A DNA stretch of 64,000 bases from Paenibacillus antibioticophila (GTDB lineage: Bacteria > Bacillota > Bacilli > Paenibacillales > Paenibacillaceae): contig NZ_HG005141.1 of assembly GCF_000455265.1 (NCBI RefSeq), forward strand, positions 330,815-394,814, in the 5' to 3' direction. Shown here piece by piece: positions 1 through 8,117 of this stretch; position 1 is the first letter of the stretch, and each line of letters opens with the position of its first letter. Under the pieces are notes generated by a model. The model made no database searches. It was given only the letters and a program-made list of their open reading frames with translations, and had not been told where the DNA came from. The position numbers and the translations under genes are program-made.

Positions 1-189
1 CAGGACGAGGTCTGCATGGGCAAGAACATGCAGGTGCTTGGATACGGCGGTACGGCTCATGGGAAAATGCGGCGTCAGCTCTTTGAGCGGCAATTCCCTC
101 TCGCCAATCAGGCTTAACATCTCCCGCCGGGTCGGATCCGCTACCGCCTGAAAAATATCCTGCTGCTGTGCTGCCGATGAAGCTGGCAT
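1..189 (-). CDS. ArsR-family transcriptional regulator (partial)
   Basis: Reading leftward, the frame starts MPASSAAQQQDIF and continues with a winged-helix pattern: ADPTRREML, then SRTAVSKHLHVL, the recognition helix typical of ArsR repressors. The gene runs off the left edge, so only about 63 residues are visible. An ideal ribosome site (GGAGGG, 6 nt before ATG) lies in the end of the preceding gene, whose stop is only 2 nt away, so the two are co-transcribed and probably translationally coupled. ArsR/AHSA1 pairs are common in Bacillota; here the regulator is second. It probably represses its own operon through the two palindromes at 640-701. The ligand is unknown. Confidence 0.85.
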   Translation of the reverse strand, partial: MPASSAAQQQDIFQAVADPTRREMLSLIGERELPLKELTPHFPMSRTAVSKHLHVLAHADLVL

Positions 190-191
190 GC

Positions 192-608
192 TCAGCCCTC
201 CAAGAAGGCGGACAGCTTCTTCACGATGCCGCTCCAGCCTCCGTCCATCCGGCCTCTTACCAGCTCGTGCGGCTCCCCGAATTCAGTCAATTGCTCAGCT
301 GTCCAGCCGCTGTGAATCAGCGTGAATTCAACCTGATCACCCTGCTGCACCAATTCAAAGGTTAGCGTCCAATCCTTGCCCCAGGCAAAGGACAACCGCT
401 TCTCCGGCTCAACCTCCAGCACCTTGCAAGGGGATTGACCAAAGGGTCCTGCCTCGAGAATAAACTCATGACCTGCCACCGGCTGCAGATTGCCGGGCAT
501 AAACCAGGCCGCCAGCCCTTCGGGGGTGGATACCGCTTCCCACACCTTTTGGAGCGGGGCATGTACAAGGATTGTCTTGCGAATATCGGGTAATGCTTGA
601 GTAGACAT
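192..608 (-). CDS. SRPBCC / AHSA1-like domain protein
   Basis: A 138-residue single-domain protein of the START/Bet v1-like SRPBCC superfamily, AHSA1 branch. The N-terminal pattern (IRKTILVHAPLQKVWEAVS) and the C-terminal helix (GGWSGIVKKLSAF) are typical. Such proteins bind hydrophobic ligands in a helix-grip pocket; no specific reaction can be named. The ATG at 608 is preferred over an upstream ATG because a GGGAG site sits at proper spacing before it. It is the first gene of a two-gene operon with the ArsR regulator downstream. Family is secure, function is not. Confidence 0.85.
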   Translation of the reverse strand: MSTQALPDIRKTILVHAPLQKVWEAVSTPEGLAAWFMPGNLQPVAGHEFILEAGPFGQSPCKVLEVEPEKRLSFAWGKDWTLTFELVQQGDQVEFTLIHSGWTAEQLTEFGEPHELVRGRMDGGWSGIVKKLSAFLEG

Positions 609-639
609 TAGAAATACTCCCTTTCGGATTTTTATATAG

Positions 640-701
640 GAAACCATATGGTTTCACTTTATTATACTTCTTATGCGAGAAATATGAAACTCTTTAGTTT
701 C
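640..701 (-). promoter_or_regulatory. Promoter with two ArsR-type operators
   Basis: Leftward promoter: -35 TTTCAT (684-689), 17-bp spacer, -10 TATAAT (661-666). It is flanked by two matching palindromes, GAAACC-ATAT-GGTTTC at 640-655 (perfect 16-mer) and GAAACT-CTTT-AGTTTC at 686-701, giving a shared consensus GAAACY-N4-RGTTTC. One overlaps the -35 and the other lies just past the -10, as expected for autorepression by the ArsR protein encoded in this operon. Confidence 0.7.
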
Positions 702-736
702 TATATAGAATTAGGATGACGCATGCTGGGGGCAAT

Positions 737-818
737 GTGTGGAATATTCTTACGATCGCTGTTGCCTGCGGATTGCTTTGACTGAACTAAATCATCCCAA
801 GGGAGTTTTACTCATCAA
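737..818 (+). repeat. Degenerate copy of the inverted-repeat element family
   Basis: Shares the left arm of the elements at 34804, 35698 and 36164: GTGTG, then 11 variable nt, then CGATCGCTGTTG and GCGGATT, and a weakly matching middle (ACTGAACTAA, CAAGGGAG). The right arm has decayed and no longer pairs. Its end overlaps the likely promoter of the next gene. Confidence 0.55.
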
Positions 819-835
819 CTTACTTTTGGTATGAT
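807..835 (+). promoter_or_regulatory. Possible sigma-A promoter of the LLM oxidoreductase gene
   Basis: TTTACT (807-812), 17-bp spacer, TATGAT (830-835), about 80 bp before the ATG. The -10 matches 5 of 6 and the -35 matches 4 of 6 consensus bases, so this is only a fair candidate. Confidence 0.4.
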
Positions 836-914
836 AGTGTCCAATTAGCAATTCAGCTATCCTTGCGACTTGCCATTACGGAGCGCAAATTTGAATACAG
901 GAGGTCTTTGCTCT

Positions 915-1967
915 ATGTCTGACTTGAATTATCACCTTCACACGGAAGCCGATCGTACGGATAGAGGTGCAACGGCGATTCCTCTCTCTATTTTGGATCT
1001 GGCTCCAATTCCGGTCTCAGGCTCGGCTGCCGAGTCGCTGAGCCGCTCGCTTGATCTGGCCCAGCATGCCGAGCGCTGGGGCTACAACCGCTTCTGGCTG
1101 GCCGAGCACCATGGCATGCCTGGCATTGCCAGCTCTGCGACGGCCGTGGTCATCGGCCATATCGCCGCAGGCACGAGCACGATCCGGGTCGGCTCGGGCG
1201 GGATTATGCTGCCGAACCACTCGCCGCTGGTAGTGGCGGAGCAGTTCGGCACGCTGGAGTCGCTGTATCCGGGGCGGATCGACCTTGGACTCGGGCGTGC
1301 GCCCGGGTCTGATCCGCTCACGGCACAGGCTCTGCGCCGCGGTCCGGGCAGCGACGGCCAGGACTTCCCGGAGCGGCTCCGCGAGCTTCGGGAATATTTC
1401 CGGCCCGGCGACGGCCCGGCTCTGCCGCCGCGGGTCCGGGCCGTTCCGGGCGAAGGGCTGAACATCCCGATCTGGCTGCTTGGCTCGAGCGGCTTCAGCG
1501 CTCAGCTCGCAGCCGTGCTCGGCCTGCCGTTCTCCTTCGCCAGCCATTTCGCGCCGGACTATCTGATCGCGGCGCTGGAGCTTTATCGCTCCCGGTTCGA
1601 GCCCTCGCCGCACTTGGAGCGGCCTTATGCGATGGTCGCGGTCAATGTCATCGCGGCGGACAGCGATGAAGAGGCCCGGCGTTTGGCGACAAGCCAGGAG
1701 CAGCAGTTCCTGGGCCTGATTCGCCGCCAGCCGGGGCAGCTTCGTCCGCCGGTCGATTCGATGGACACGATCTGGACTCCACAGGAGCGGGAGCTTGTCC
1801 ATCGTCAGCTTAGCTTCGCGGCTATCGGCTCGCCTCAGACTGTCCGTAAGAAGCTGGAACAGATCCTGGAGGAGACCGCCGCAGACGAGCTGATCGTAGC
1901 CACACAGGTCTATGATCATCAGGCCCGGCTGCATTCCTATAAGCTGCTGGCGGAGTTGATGAGATAA
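915..1967 (+). CDS. LLM-class flavin-dependent oxidoreductase
   Basis: A 350-residue luciferase-like monooxygenase (TIM barrel, FMN-dependent). Visible family hallmarks are the opening strand [57 protein letters not shown] and LGLGRAPG. These belong to the MsnO8/YhbW-like subgroup of bacterial LLM proteins. The substrate cannot be told from sequence. The ATG at 915 is chosen because AGGAGG lies 10 nt upstream; an earlier in-frame ATG at 870 has no such site. The gene is monocistronic, closed by the hairpin at 2018-2067. The centre of the gene is very GC-rich (1050-1650). Confidence 0.9.
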   Translation: MSDLNYHLHTEADRTDRGATAIPLSILDLAPIPVSGSAAESLSRSLDLAQHAERWGYNRFWLAEHHGMPGIASSATAVVIGHIAAGTSTIRVGSGGIMLPNHSPLVVAEQFGTLESLYPGRIDLGLGRAPGSDPLTAQALRRGPGSDGQDFPERLRELREYFRPGDGPALPPRVRAVPGEGLNIPIWLLGSSGFSAQLAAVLGLPFSFASHFAPDYLIAALELYRSRFEPSPHLERPYAMVAVNVIAADSDEEARRLATSQEQQFLGLIRRQPGQLRPPVDSMDTIWTPQERELVHRQLSFAAIGSPQTVRKKLEQILEETAADELIVATQVYDHQARLHSYKLLAELMR

Positions 1968-2017
1968 TCACCTATGCCTCTTATCCGCCGCCGTTCATGA
2001 ATTCAATCCCCATCGTA

Positions 2018-2067
2018 AACAGCAGTCAGCCCCGTCGGCATTTCCGCGACGGGGCTGACTGCTGTTA
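2018..2067. terminator. Bidirectional hairpin between convergent genes
   Basis: Long stem with AACAGCAGTCAGCCCCGTCG on the left and its complement on the right around a 9-nt loop, between two converging genes. Flanking T-runs are short on both sides, so the stem carries most of the evidence. Confidence 0.65.
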
Positions 2068-2069
2068 GT

Positions 2070-2675
2070 TTAGAAATGATGCTGATACCACGCGGATGCC
2101 GCGTCAATCTCTCCCTTAGTGAGCTGATGACCAGAGGATTGCCATTGTACCGTGACATTGGCCCCTGCTCCGGCAAGCAACCGCTCCAGCTCTTCTGTCT
2201 CTTGCGGAGAACAGAGCGGATCGTTTGTCCCTGCTCCGATAAATACCGGAAGCCCGTTCATCTTCGGCAGCTCTATGCCTCTTCGCGGAACCATCGGGTG
2301 GTGCAGAATCGCGCCGCACAGCGCCGCACTGTAATGAAAGAGCAGGCTACCCGCGATATTGGCTCCATTAGAGTAGCCTATCGCTACGATATTGCTTCGG
2401 TCAAATCCGTAGTTGTCTGCTGCTTCGCCAAGGAAGCTATGCATTTCCTCAGTGCGCAGAACCAGATCCTCTTCATCAAATACCCCTTCTGCCAGACGGC
2501 GGAAAAATCGGGGCATACCGTTTTCCAGAACGCTGCCACGGAGGCTGAGTACTGACGATTGCGGCGAGATGATTCCGGCAAGCGGGAGCAGATCCTGTTC
2601 TGTCCCTCCGGTTCCGTGCAATAACAGCAGCACAGGCGCTTTAGCATCGATCCCTTGTTGAAATATATGCTTCAT
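2070..2675 (-). CDS. Alpha/beta hydrolase, MhqD/carboxylesterase-like
   Basis: A 201-residue phospholipase/carboxylesterase-type hydrolase. The oxyanion region LLLHGTGG is near residue 20, the nucleophile elbow GYSNGAN near 125, an acid in GTNDPLC near 172, and the catalytic His in SSGHQLT near 186. Such enzymes (B. subtilis MhqD, YodD) belong to quinone/catechol stress operons controlled by MhqR. The ATG overlaps the stop of the upstream remnant gene (ATGA), showing an old operon order mhqR-mhqO-mhqD. Expression probably still depends on the mhqR-like promoter. Confidence 0.85.
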   Translation of the reverse strand: MKHIFQQGIDAKAPVLLLLHGTGGTEQDLLPLAGIISPQSSVLSLRGSVLENGMPRFFRRLAEGVFDEEDLVLRTEEMHSFLGEAADNYGFDRSNIVAIGYSNGANIAGSLLFHYSAALCGAILHHPMVPRRGIELPKMNGLPVFIGAGTNDPLCSPQETEELERLLAGAGANVTVQWQSSGHQLTKGEIDAASAWYQHHF

Positions 2676-2950
2676 TCCTGGTCTCCCTCCAATAACCGAA
2701 CCTGAATCGGCTCCAAGTTTGCTTCGATGGCTTCTCTTTGCTGCTCAAACCAGGCAGGAAGCATCAGCTTCTCTCCCCTACGGCTCAGGGGCTCATCACG
2801 GGAAAAGCCTGGCCCTGCACCCCCGGCGCCATAATTCATAGGTTCAAGGTTGATATCGTTTATATTACCTAATTCTGCCATAGAATGGAATACGGCAAAA
2901 GACCCTTCCTGCCCAATCGGTAAAATCTTATTGAAAGGTAGCCTGTGCAT
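2672..2950 (-). pseudogene. Truncated MhqO-like ring-cleaving dioxygenase (C-terminal remnant)
   Basis: Only the last 45 or so residues are recognisable: GFSRDEPLS, LMLPAWFEQQREAIEANLEPI matches the C-terminal tail of VOC-family ring-cleaving dioxygenases (MhqO type, about 310 residues). The metal-binding VOC modules are absent. The open frame extends back to 2950 with unrelated sequence and overlaps the end of the MarR gene, with no ribosome site. The stop still overlaps the hydrolase start. Best explained as an internal deletion that removed most of mhqO. An independent small protein is possible but less likely. Confidence 0.6.
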
Positions 2951-3371
2951 GTCTACCGAGCTTCTTCAACAGCTCCGCAGCAATCCGTCTCTCCTCTTCC
3001 GACAGACCGGACATGACTTCAGCAATGACCTCTGCATGCTTGGGAAATGCCTCCTGAATGAATGCGGTACCTTCCTCCGTAATCTCCGCATAAATCAAAC
3101 GGCGGTCTTCCTTCGAGGCATTGCGCCGTACAAAGCCGCGCTTCTCCAGCTTATCCACTACATAAGTGATATTGCCGCTGCTCATCAGCACCTTGCCGCC
3201 AATCTGCTGGATCGGCTGAGCGCCCTTATGATACAACAGCTCCAGCACTCCAAATTCCGATCGCGTCAGACCAAATCTGCGTATATCCTTGTCCATATGT
3301 GCATTTACCCATTGACTGGCTCTGGTTAGCGCAATATGAAGGTTCAAAGCATCCTGCTGCGGATAGCTCAT
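2928..3371 (-). CDS. MarR-family regulator, MhqR-like
   Basis: A 147-residue winged-helix MarR protein: FGLTRSEFGVLELLYHKG, MSSGNITYVVDKLEKRGFV (recognition helix), then the wing KEDRRLIYAEITEEG, with C-terminal dimer helices. A strong site (GGAGGG) lies 7 nt before ATG. Its neighbours (an MhqO remnant and an MhqD-like hydrolase) and the operator at 3402-3419 support an MhqR role, sensing quinones or electrophiles. Autoregulation is inferred because the operator covers its own -10 box. Confidence 0.85.
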   Translation of the reverse strand: MSYPQQDALNLHIALTRASQWVNAHMDKDIRRFGLTRSEFGVLELLYHKGAQPIQQIGGKVLMSSGNITYVVDKLEKRGFVRRNASKEDRRLIYAEITEEGTAFIQEAFPKHAEVIAEVMSGLSEEERRIAAELLKKLGRHAQATFQ

Positions 3372-3401
3372 AGCGAAACCCTCCTTGCTTTAAATTTGTT
3401 A

Positions 3402-3442
3402 TATCTTAATATAAAGATAAATAATTTAGAACTAGTTGTCAA
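3402..3442 (-). promoter_or_regulatory. mhqR-type promoter and operator
   Basis: Leftward promoter: TTGACA (3437-3442), 17-bp spacer, TATCTT (3414-3419). The -10 forms one half of the palindrome TATCTTAATATAAAGATA at 3402-3419. Its TATCT-N8-AGATA arms match what I recall of the B. subtilis MhqR operator, which supports repression by the MarR protein encoded here. Confidence 0.75.
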
Positions 3443-3470
3443 GGGCAGCAAGCTTGAACACGCTCACGGG

Positions 3471-5822
3471 CTACTTCCACTCCTCCGGCAATAACCCGGC
3501 ATAATGCGGCTGGAGGTAGCGATCGTCCACGAGCAGCAGCAGTCCGCGGTCATTCTCCGAGCGGATCAGCCGCCCTCCAGCCTGAAGCACCTTATTCATG
3601 CCGGGATAAACATAGGCATAATCATATCCGTCCTTCTCCCGGGCCTGAAAGTAATCCCGAATCAATTCCCGTTCGAGTCCAATCTGCGGCAGCCCGATCC
3701 CGATTACGGCCACTCCGGTCAAGCGATCGCCTACCAGATCGATCCCCTCGGAGAAAATTCCGCCCATAACGGCGAATGCAGCCAATGTCTGTCCGTCTTC
3801 CGCCTCAAAAGCCGCAAGGAATTGCTCTCTTTCTGCCTCCGACATGGATGCCGTCTGCCGCATCACTGCTATGTTTTCCGGCAGGCCTACGGCCACTTCT
3901 TCATAGATCAGGTTCATATAGGCATAGGAAGGAAAGAAGAACAAATAATTACCCTTGCGCTCCAGGAGTACCGTCCTCAGCAATCCGCCAATGGAGGCCT
4001 TTGTCCGGTCCCGGTCCCGGTATCGGGTCGAATACGGAAGGATCCGCACCTGAAGCTGCTCCCGGGAGAACGGCGACGGTACGCTCAGGGTATAATCCTC
4101 TTCGTTCGCCCCGAGCATATCCCGGAAGTAGGACAGCGGCGACAGCGTTGCGGAGAAGAAAATGCGCGAGCGGAAGCTCTTGCCGGCCTCGCGCAGCAAG
4201 CTAGAAGGATCGAGGCAGAACTGGACCAGTCGTACCTCATTGGATGCAAACTCCGTATAACAGATGTATCGCTCATCATAGAGCTTGCCTGTCCGCAGGA
4301 AGTTGTTCGCCATAAAATATGTCTCAAGAAGCAGCTCCGCCTTCTCTGCCAAGGCACCGCCTGTCATGGGCGAGAAGAGCTCCCGCTCCGCCTCAACCAG
4401 AAAATCCTCCGCCAGCTTGAGCAGAGCTTCCGGCTTGTCCGTATCGATTCGATGCGGTCCATCCGCTTCCTTGCGCAGGGCAACAAAGCAGCTGTTAACG
4501 GCCTTCGCAGCACGGTACACGCCATCGTTGATGCCTTTGTACGCCCGCTGCAGCTCGAGAAAGGGTCGCTTGGCCAGCTCTGCGGAATACATATCCCGGC
4601 CCCGGTCCACCAAATGGTGCGCCTCGTCCACCAGCAGTGCAGCCTTGCCCTTCTGCTCGGCGAACATTCTTTTTAACGAGACTCTGGGATCAAATATATA
4701 GTTATAATCGCAGATGATCGCATCTGCGGTATAAGCCAGCTCCAGCGAAAATTCAAACGGGCAAACCCGATGCTTAATCGCATAAGTCTCAATCACCTGC
4801 CTGCCAAGCAAGGTCTCATTAGTTAAAATATCAAGCACCGCGCCGTTGATCCGATCATAGAAGCCGTCCGCGAACGGACAGTCCTCCTTGCGACAGCTTA
4901 CTTGCTCCTGAAGGCATACCTTTTCTTTGGCGGTCAGGGTCACGGCATGCATCCGCAAGCCTCCCTCCTCCAGCAAGGAGAAGGCAGCTTCCGCCGCCGC
5001 GCGATTCGTCGTCCGGGCTGTCAGATAGAAGATCTGCTGCAGATGTCCCTCCCCGATCGCTTTGACGGCCGGAAAGATCGTCGAGATCGTCTTGCCGATG
5101 CCCGTCGGCGCCTTGGCGAACAGGCTGACCTTCTCCTGGATCGACTTGTATACCGCGCCCGCCAGCTTGCGCTGTCCTGCCCGGTAGTCCGGAAAGGGAA
5201 ACTGCAATGCGGTAATGCTCTGATCGCGCTGGCCGCGGTGAGTCATCAGAAGCCGGGCATACGGCGCGTAGCTCTTCACTAACTCATGAACAAAGGCCTC
5301 CAGCTCTGCGAACTCCTGCTTCTGCCGGAACCGCTTCAGCTCCCCGGACGGAAGCTGCATGTAGGTTAGCTGAATCGCCATATACTCAAGCCCGCGCTCC
5401 AGAGCTGCCATATAGGCATAGCATTTCGCCTGGGCCCAATGAACCGGATAAGTTTCGGCTTCGATGAGCGTCAAATCGCCGGAGGTCGACTTAATTTCGT
5501 CGATCATCAGCCCGCCGTCCTCCAGCACAAGCAGACCGTCACAGCGTCCATCCACCAGAAAGACCAACTCGCCGCACGGAATCTCTGCAGACAAATACAC
5601 CTCTTTCTGATCCTGCTCGCCATACTGCCGCTGCACTTGCTGATGTGCCCTCGTTCCCTCCACAAGCGCATTCGGCCGGCTGAACCCGCTGTTCAGATCC
5701 CCGCTGCGCAGCACATATTCCACCAGCGGTCGGACCGCTATTTGAATGAAAGGGATTGCCTCCACCTCTACTTCTGCTTCCGCCTCTGTCTCTCGATTCC
5801 TCGTCTTCTTCAAACCATCCAT
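3471..5822 (-). CDS. XPD/DinG-like Fe-S helicase with N-terminal PD-(D/E)XK nuclease domain
   Basis: A 783-residue superfamily 2 DNA helicase. Residues 60-200 look like a Cas4/RecB-type nuclease: Asp95 in DGRCDG and Glu109-x-Lys111 in DEIKST. The helicase follows: Walker A APTGIGKT (238-245), four cysteines of the XPD-type iron-sulfur cluster (303, 310, 315, 354), a DEAH box (399-402), and C-terminal motifs IFFSATL and GGRLIRSENDRG. XPD relatives unwind 5'-3'. A likely role is DNA repair, and the LexA-like box at 5854-5867 points to SOS control. Start ATG at 5822 has AAAGGA upstream. The protein starts with an acidic repeat of Glu-Ala-Glu-Val type. Single gene, no partner. Confidence 0.85.
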   Translation of the reverse strand: MDGLKKTRNRETEAEAEVEVEAIPFIQIAVRPLVEYVLRSGDLNSGFSRPNALVEGTRAHQQVQRQYGEQDQKEVYLSAEIPCGELVFLVDGRCDGLLVLEDGGLMIDEIKSTSGDLTLIEAETYPVHWAQAKCYAYMAALERGLEYMAIQLTYMQLPSGELKRFRQKQEFAELEAFVHELVKSYAPYARLLMTHRGQRDQSITALQFPFPDYRAGQRKLAGAVYKSIQEKVSLFAKAPTGIGKTISTIFPAVKAIGEGHLQQIFYLTARTTNRAAAEAAFSLLEEGGLRMHAVTLTAKEKVCLQEQVSCRKEDCPFADGFYDRINGAVLDILTNETLLGRQVIETYAIKHRVCPFEFSLELAYTADAIICDYNYIFDPRVSLKRMFAEQKGKAALLVDEAHHLVDRGRDMYSAELAKRPFLELQRAYKGINDGVYRAAKAVNSCFVALRKEADGPHRIDTDKPEALLKLAEDFLVEAERELFSPMTGGALAEKAELLLETYFMANNFLRTGKLYDERYICYTEFASNEVRLVQFCLDPSSLLREAGKSFRSRIFFSATLSPLSYFRDMLGANEEDYTLSVPSPFSREQLQVRILPYSTRYRDRDRTKASIGGLLRTVLLERKGNYLFFFPSYAYMNLIYEEVAVGLPENIAVMRQTASMSEAEREQFLAAFEAEDGQTLAAFAVMGGIFSEGIDLVGDRLTGVAVIGIGLPQIGLERELIRDYFQAREKDGYDYAYVYPGMNKVLQAGGRLIRSENDRGLLLLVDDRYLQPHYAGLLPEEWK

Positions 5823-5853
5823 GCCGTCCTTTCTTTCAGCAGCCCATCGAACT

Positions 5854-5874
5854 CGAACATTTGTTCCAATTATA
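5854..5874 (-). promoter_or_regulatory. LexA (SOS) box and -10 element of the helicase gene
   Basis: CGAACATTTGTTCC at 5854-5867 matches the Gram-positive LexA/DinR consensus CGAAC-N4-GTTCG at all but the last base. It lies directly downstream of a perfect leftward -10, TATAAT (5869-5874), where bound LexA would block transcription. No good -35 was found. Confidence 0.65.
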
Positions 5875-5966
5875 CCACAGATGCCGAACGTGATCTTGTT
5901 CCTATCGGATTACTTCCCCCTATGGAAAAATATTGGTATTCATTTCAAAAAAGGAGGCATGCTTCC

Positions 5967-7331
5967 ATGAAGATGAAGAAGAAGCGCTTTATTCGTTTCA
6001 GCGTTGTATGGCTCTTATGTTCTGCCCTTGCTGCCTCGTTAACAGCCTGTCTTGGGGGCGGCCCTCCTGTCGACAAAGCTTCTGTAACTACCGATGCCGA
6101 AGCTTCTGCGCCGAAGCTGGATCCGCAGCAGGCCAGAGAGATCATTCTGCGGGGCAGCTTCACAGATGAGGTACGCAATCGTCTCCTTCGGGAGGATATT
6201 CTGTATTTTGCCGAAGAATTTCCCAGGAAGCATAAGTATCCGTTCACGTATCTGACGGAGGAAGCATTTAACCGGCAATTGGAGGAGCTGGCCGACAAGG
6301 TGGATCGGCTCAATAACAACCAGGTGTTTGTTGAACTCAATAAGATCATCGCCAAGATCAAGGATGCCCACACTTCCATCAATTATTGGGACGGCTATAC
6401 TTATCCGCTTCAGTTCTACATGTTCGGAGAAGACATCTATGTAGTGAATGCCGATCAAGGTCTTCAGGAAGCCTTGAACGCACGGATAACCGCCGTCAAC
6501 GGAGTTCCGATCGATGAAGTTGTGGACAAGCTGACCGAGCTTGTCTCCTATGAGAACGAAAGCTGGCTGATGGCGCGTCTTCCGGAGTATTTCGCCTCGC
6601 CGGTCCATATGCATGGGCTGGGAATAATCGACAATGAGAAAAGCACCCTATTTACCGTTGAGAAGGAGGGAGAGCAGCAGGATCTCCTTATCCCGATCCT
6701 CAATTACGGGGAAGAGGCGGACTGGATAAACACAGCAACAAAAGACATTTTTACCGGCCTATATGAGCAAAACTATGAGTACCGTTATCTCCCGGAGCAC
6801 CAGACGATCTATTTCGAGTACAATGCCTGTGCTGAGCAAGAAGGCTTGAAGTTCAGCAGCTTCAACAAGCAAATGTTCAAAGAAATCGAAAAGCAGTCGC
6901 CAAAGCGGCTAATCCTGGATTTGCGAAGCAATGGCGGAGGTGACTCTGAGGTTCTGAACCCATTCACCAAAGCGTTGAAGAACTATACCGCCAAGCACCC
7001 TGACATGCAGGTGTTCATTCTGATCGGACGAAATACATTTTCCTCCGGAATGTTTGCCATTTACCGCACCATTGAAGCTGCACCGAATGCCGTCACCGTC
7101 GGGGAGCGCTCAGGAGGAGCCATCGACTGCTATGGCGATGTAAGAATGTTTCAGTTGCCCAACTCGCAGCTTCCCATCGGTTACAGTACAAAATACTTCG
7201 AGTTCAGCAGCAGCTTCAGCTACAAAAATCCGGGCGAGGGCACTTTTATCCCTGATGTGGAGATGACTCCTGCATTTGAGGATTACGTCAAAGGCAACGA
7301 TGTCGTACTGAACTATGCGTTGTCCAACTGA
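5967..7331 (+). CDS. S41-family (tricorn-like) peptidase lipoprotein
   Basis: A 454-residue surface lipoprotein. The signal peptide ends in the lipobox LTAC (Cys28), followed by a Gly-rich linker. The C-terminal half has the S41 core: RLILDLRSNGGGDSE, then GRNTFSSGMFA with the likely catalytic Ser, then VGERSGGAIDCYGD. This is the Ser-type arrangement without the FGKG lysine of C-terminal processing peptidases. A domain with ITAVNGVPIDEVVDKL resembles a PDZ-like module. The ATG at 5967 has AAGGAGG 9 nt upstream. It is divergent from the helicase and has its own terminator. The substrate is unknown. Confidence 0.85.
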   Translation: MKMKKKRFIRFSVVWLLCSALAASLTACLGGGPPVDKASVTTDAEASAPKLDPQQAREIILRGSFTDEVRNRLLREDILYFAEEFPRKHKYPFTYLTEEAFNRQLEELADKVDRLNNNQVFVELNKIIAKIKDAHTSINYWDGYTYPLQFYMFGEDIYVVNADQGLQEALNARITAVNGVPIDEVVDKLTELVSYENESWLMARLPEYFASPVHMHGLGIIDNEKSTLFTVEKEGEQQDLLIPILNYGEEADWINTATKDIFTGLYEQNYEYRYLPEHQTIYFEYNACAEQEGLKFSSFNKQMFKEIEKQSPKRLILDLRSNGGGDSEVLNPFTKALKNYTAKHPDMQVFILIGRNTFSSGMFAIYRTIEAAPNAVTVGERSGGAIDCYGDVRMFQLPNSQLPIGYSTKYFEFSSSFSYKNPGEGTFIPDVEMTPAFEDYVKGNDVVLNYALSN

Positions 7332-7373
7332 ACCCTGCGCTAACGGACTCAACCACTTTGGTCAACCCAACAC

Positions 7374-7431
7374 AAAAAGTCTGTCCGCATTCCCTTTAGC
7401 CAGGACAGCGGGCAGACTTTTTTCTTTTTAC
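7374..7431. terminator. Rho-independent terminator (bidirectional)
   Basis: AAAAAGTCTGTCCGC and GCGGGCAGACTTTTTT form a stem of about 15 bp, with A- and T-runs on either side. It serves both the S41 gene and the converging acetyltransferase gene. Confidence 0.85.
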
Positions 7432-7445
7432 ATCTGAGAAGCCTA

Positions 7446-7997
7446 TCAGCGATGATGAAGCTCACGGAACTCATGCGCCAACATGCTCATCGTAATGGAG
7501 TCGTGGTAAGCATGGTTGTAGAACAGGGCCTGACGCTGGACCCCCTCCCGCCGAAAGCCAAGCTTCTCATAGACATGCAGCGCCCGGGGATTATAGTCAA
7601 AGACATTCAGCTCGATCCGGTGCATGTTGAGCACACCGAAGCCATACTCCAGCATCAGCTTAAGCGCCTCGCTTCCATAGCCCTTTCCGGTCTCGGCGTT
7701 GGAGCTGATTGCAATGCGGATATTACAATTCCGGTTATAGACATCCATGTCCTGCAGCGCGATATCTCCAATGAGCTCATCCGTATCATTCAGGGCAATC
7801 AAGAGCAGCACACTGGTATCATCCTGATTCTTCCGTTCAATATAGGAAGCGATGCCTTCCTTCGTGAAATGGCGCTGGGTGCCGGTTAGCAGCCTGGTCT
7901 CGGCGTCAAATAACTGATGAAAGTACCATTCCGTATCCTCTACGCTGATCGGCCGCAGGTAAACCTTCTCCCCCGCTAAAAACCTGATTTGCTTCAT
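7446..7997 (-). CDS. GNAT-family N-acetyltransferase (RimJ/RimL-like)
   Basis: A 183-residue acetyl-CoA-dependent acyltransferase of the RimJ/RimL/SpeG type. Visible motifs are VYLRPISVEDTEWYF at the start, the acetyl-CoA loop region with KGYGSEALKLMLEYGF, and the C-terminal NPRALHVYEKLGFRREG. The acceptor (protein N-terminus, amine or drug) is unknown. The ATG at 7997 is preferred to the one at 8006, because GGAGAT sits 9 nt before it but only about 2 nt before the other. It is divergent from the MocR gene with two palindromes between them, so it may be that regulator's target. Confidence 0.85.
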   Translation of the reverse strand: MKQIRFLAGEKVYLRPISVEDTEWYFHQLFDAETRLLTGTQRHFTKEGIASYIERKNQDDTSVLLLIALNDTDELIGDIALQDMDVYNRNCNIRIAISSNAETGKGYGSEALKLMLEYGFGVLNMHRIELNVFDYNPRALHVYEKLGFRREGVQRQALFYNHAYHDSITMSMLAHEFRELHHR

Positions 7998-8046
7998 CCT
8001 TTTCATATCTCCTTTATTTTTCGATCGAACCTAATGTACCATGATA

Positions 8047-8083
8047 CTGTATACTTCAAAATATACAGATTTTATAAATCTGT
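8047..8083. promoter_or_regulatory. Overlapping palindromes between GNAT and MocR genes
   Basis: Two overlapping inverted repeats: CTGTATA-N8-TATACAG at 8047-8068 and ACAGATTT-TAT-AAATCTGT at 8065-8083. The position between divergent genes suggests regulator binding sites, most simply for the MocR protein starting at 8118. Confidence 0.55.
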
Positions 8084-8117
8084 AAGGACAGACTGGTTGC
8101 AGAAGGGCGGTAATCCC

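Noticed and set aside
1017..1934. Long open frame opposite the LLM oxidoreductase gene
   Set aside because: It is a GC-driven shadow frame with no ribosome site and no recognisable protein pattern.
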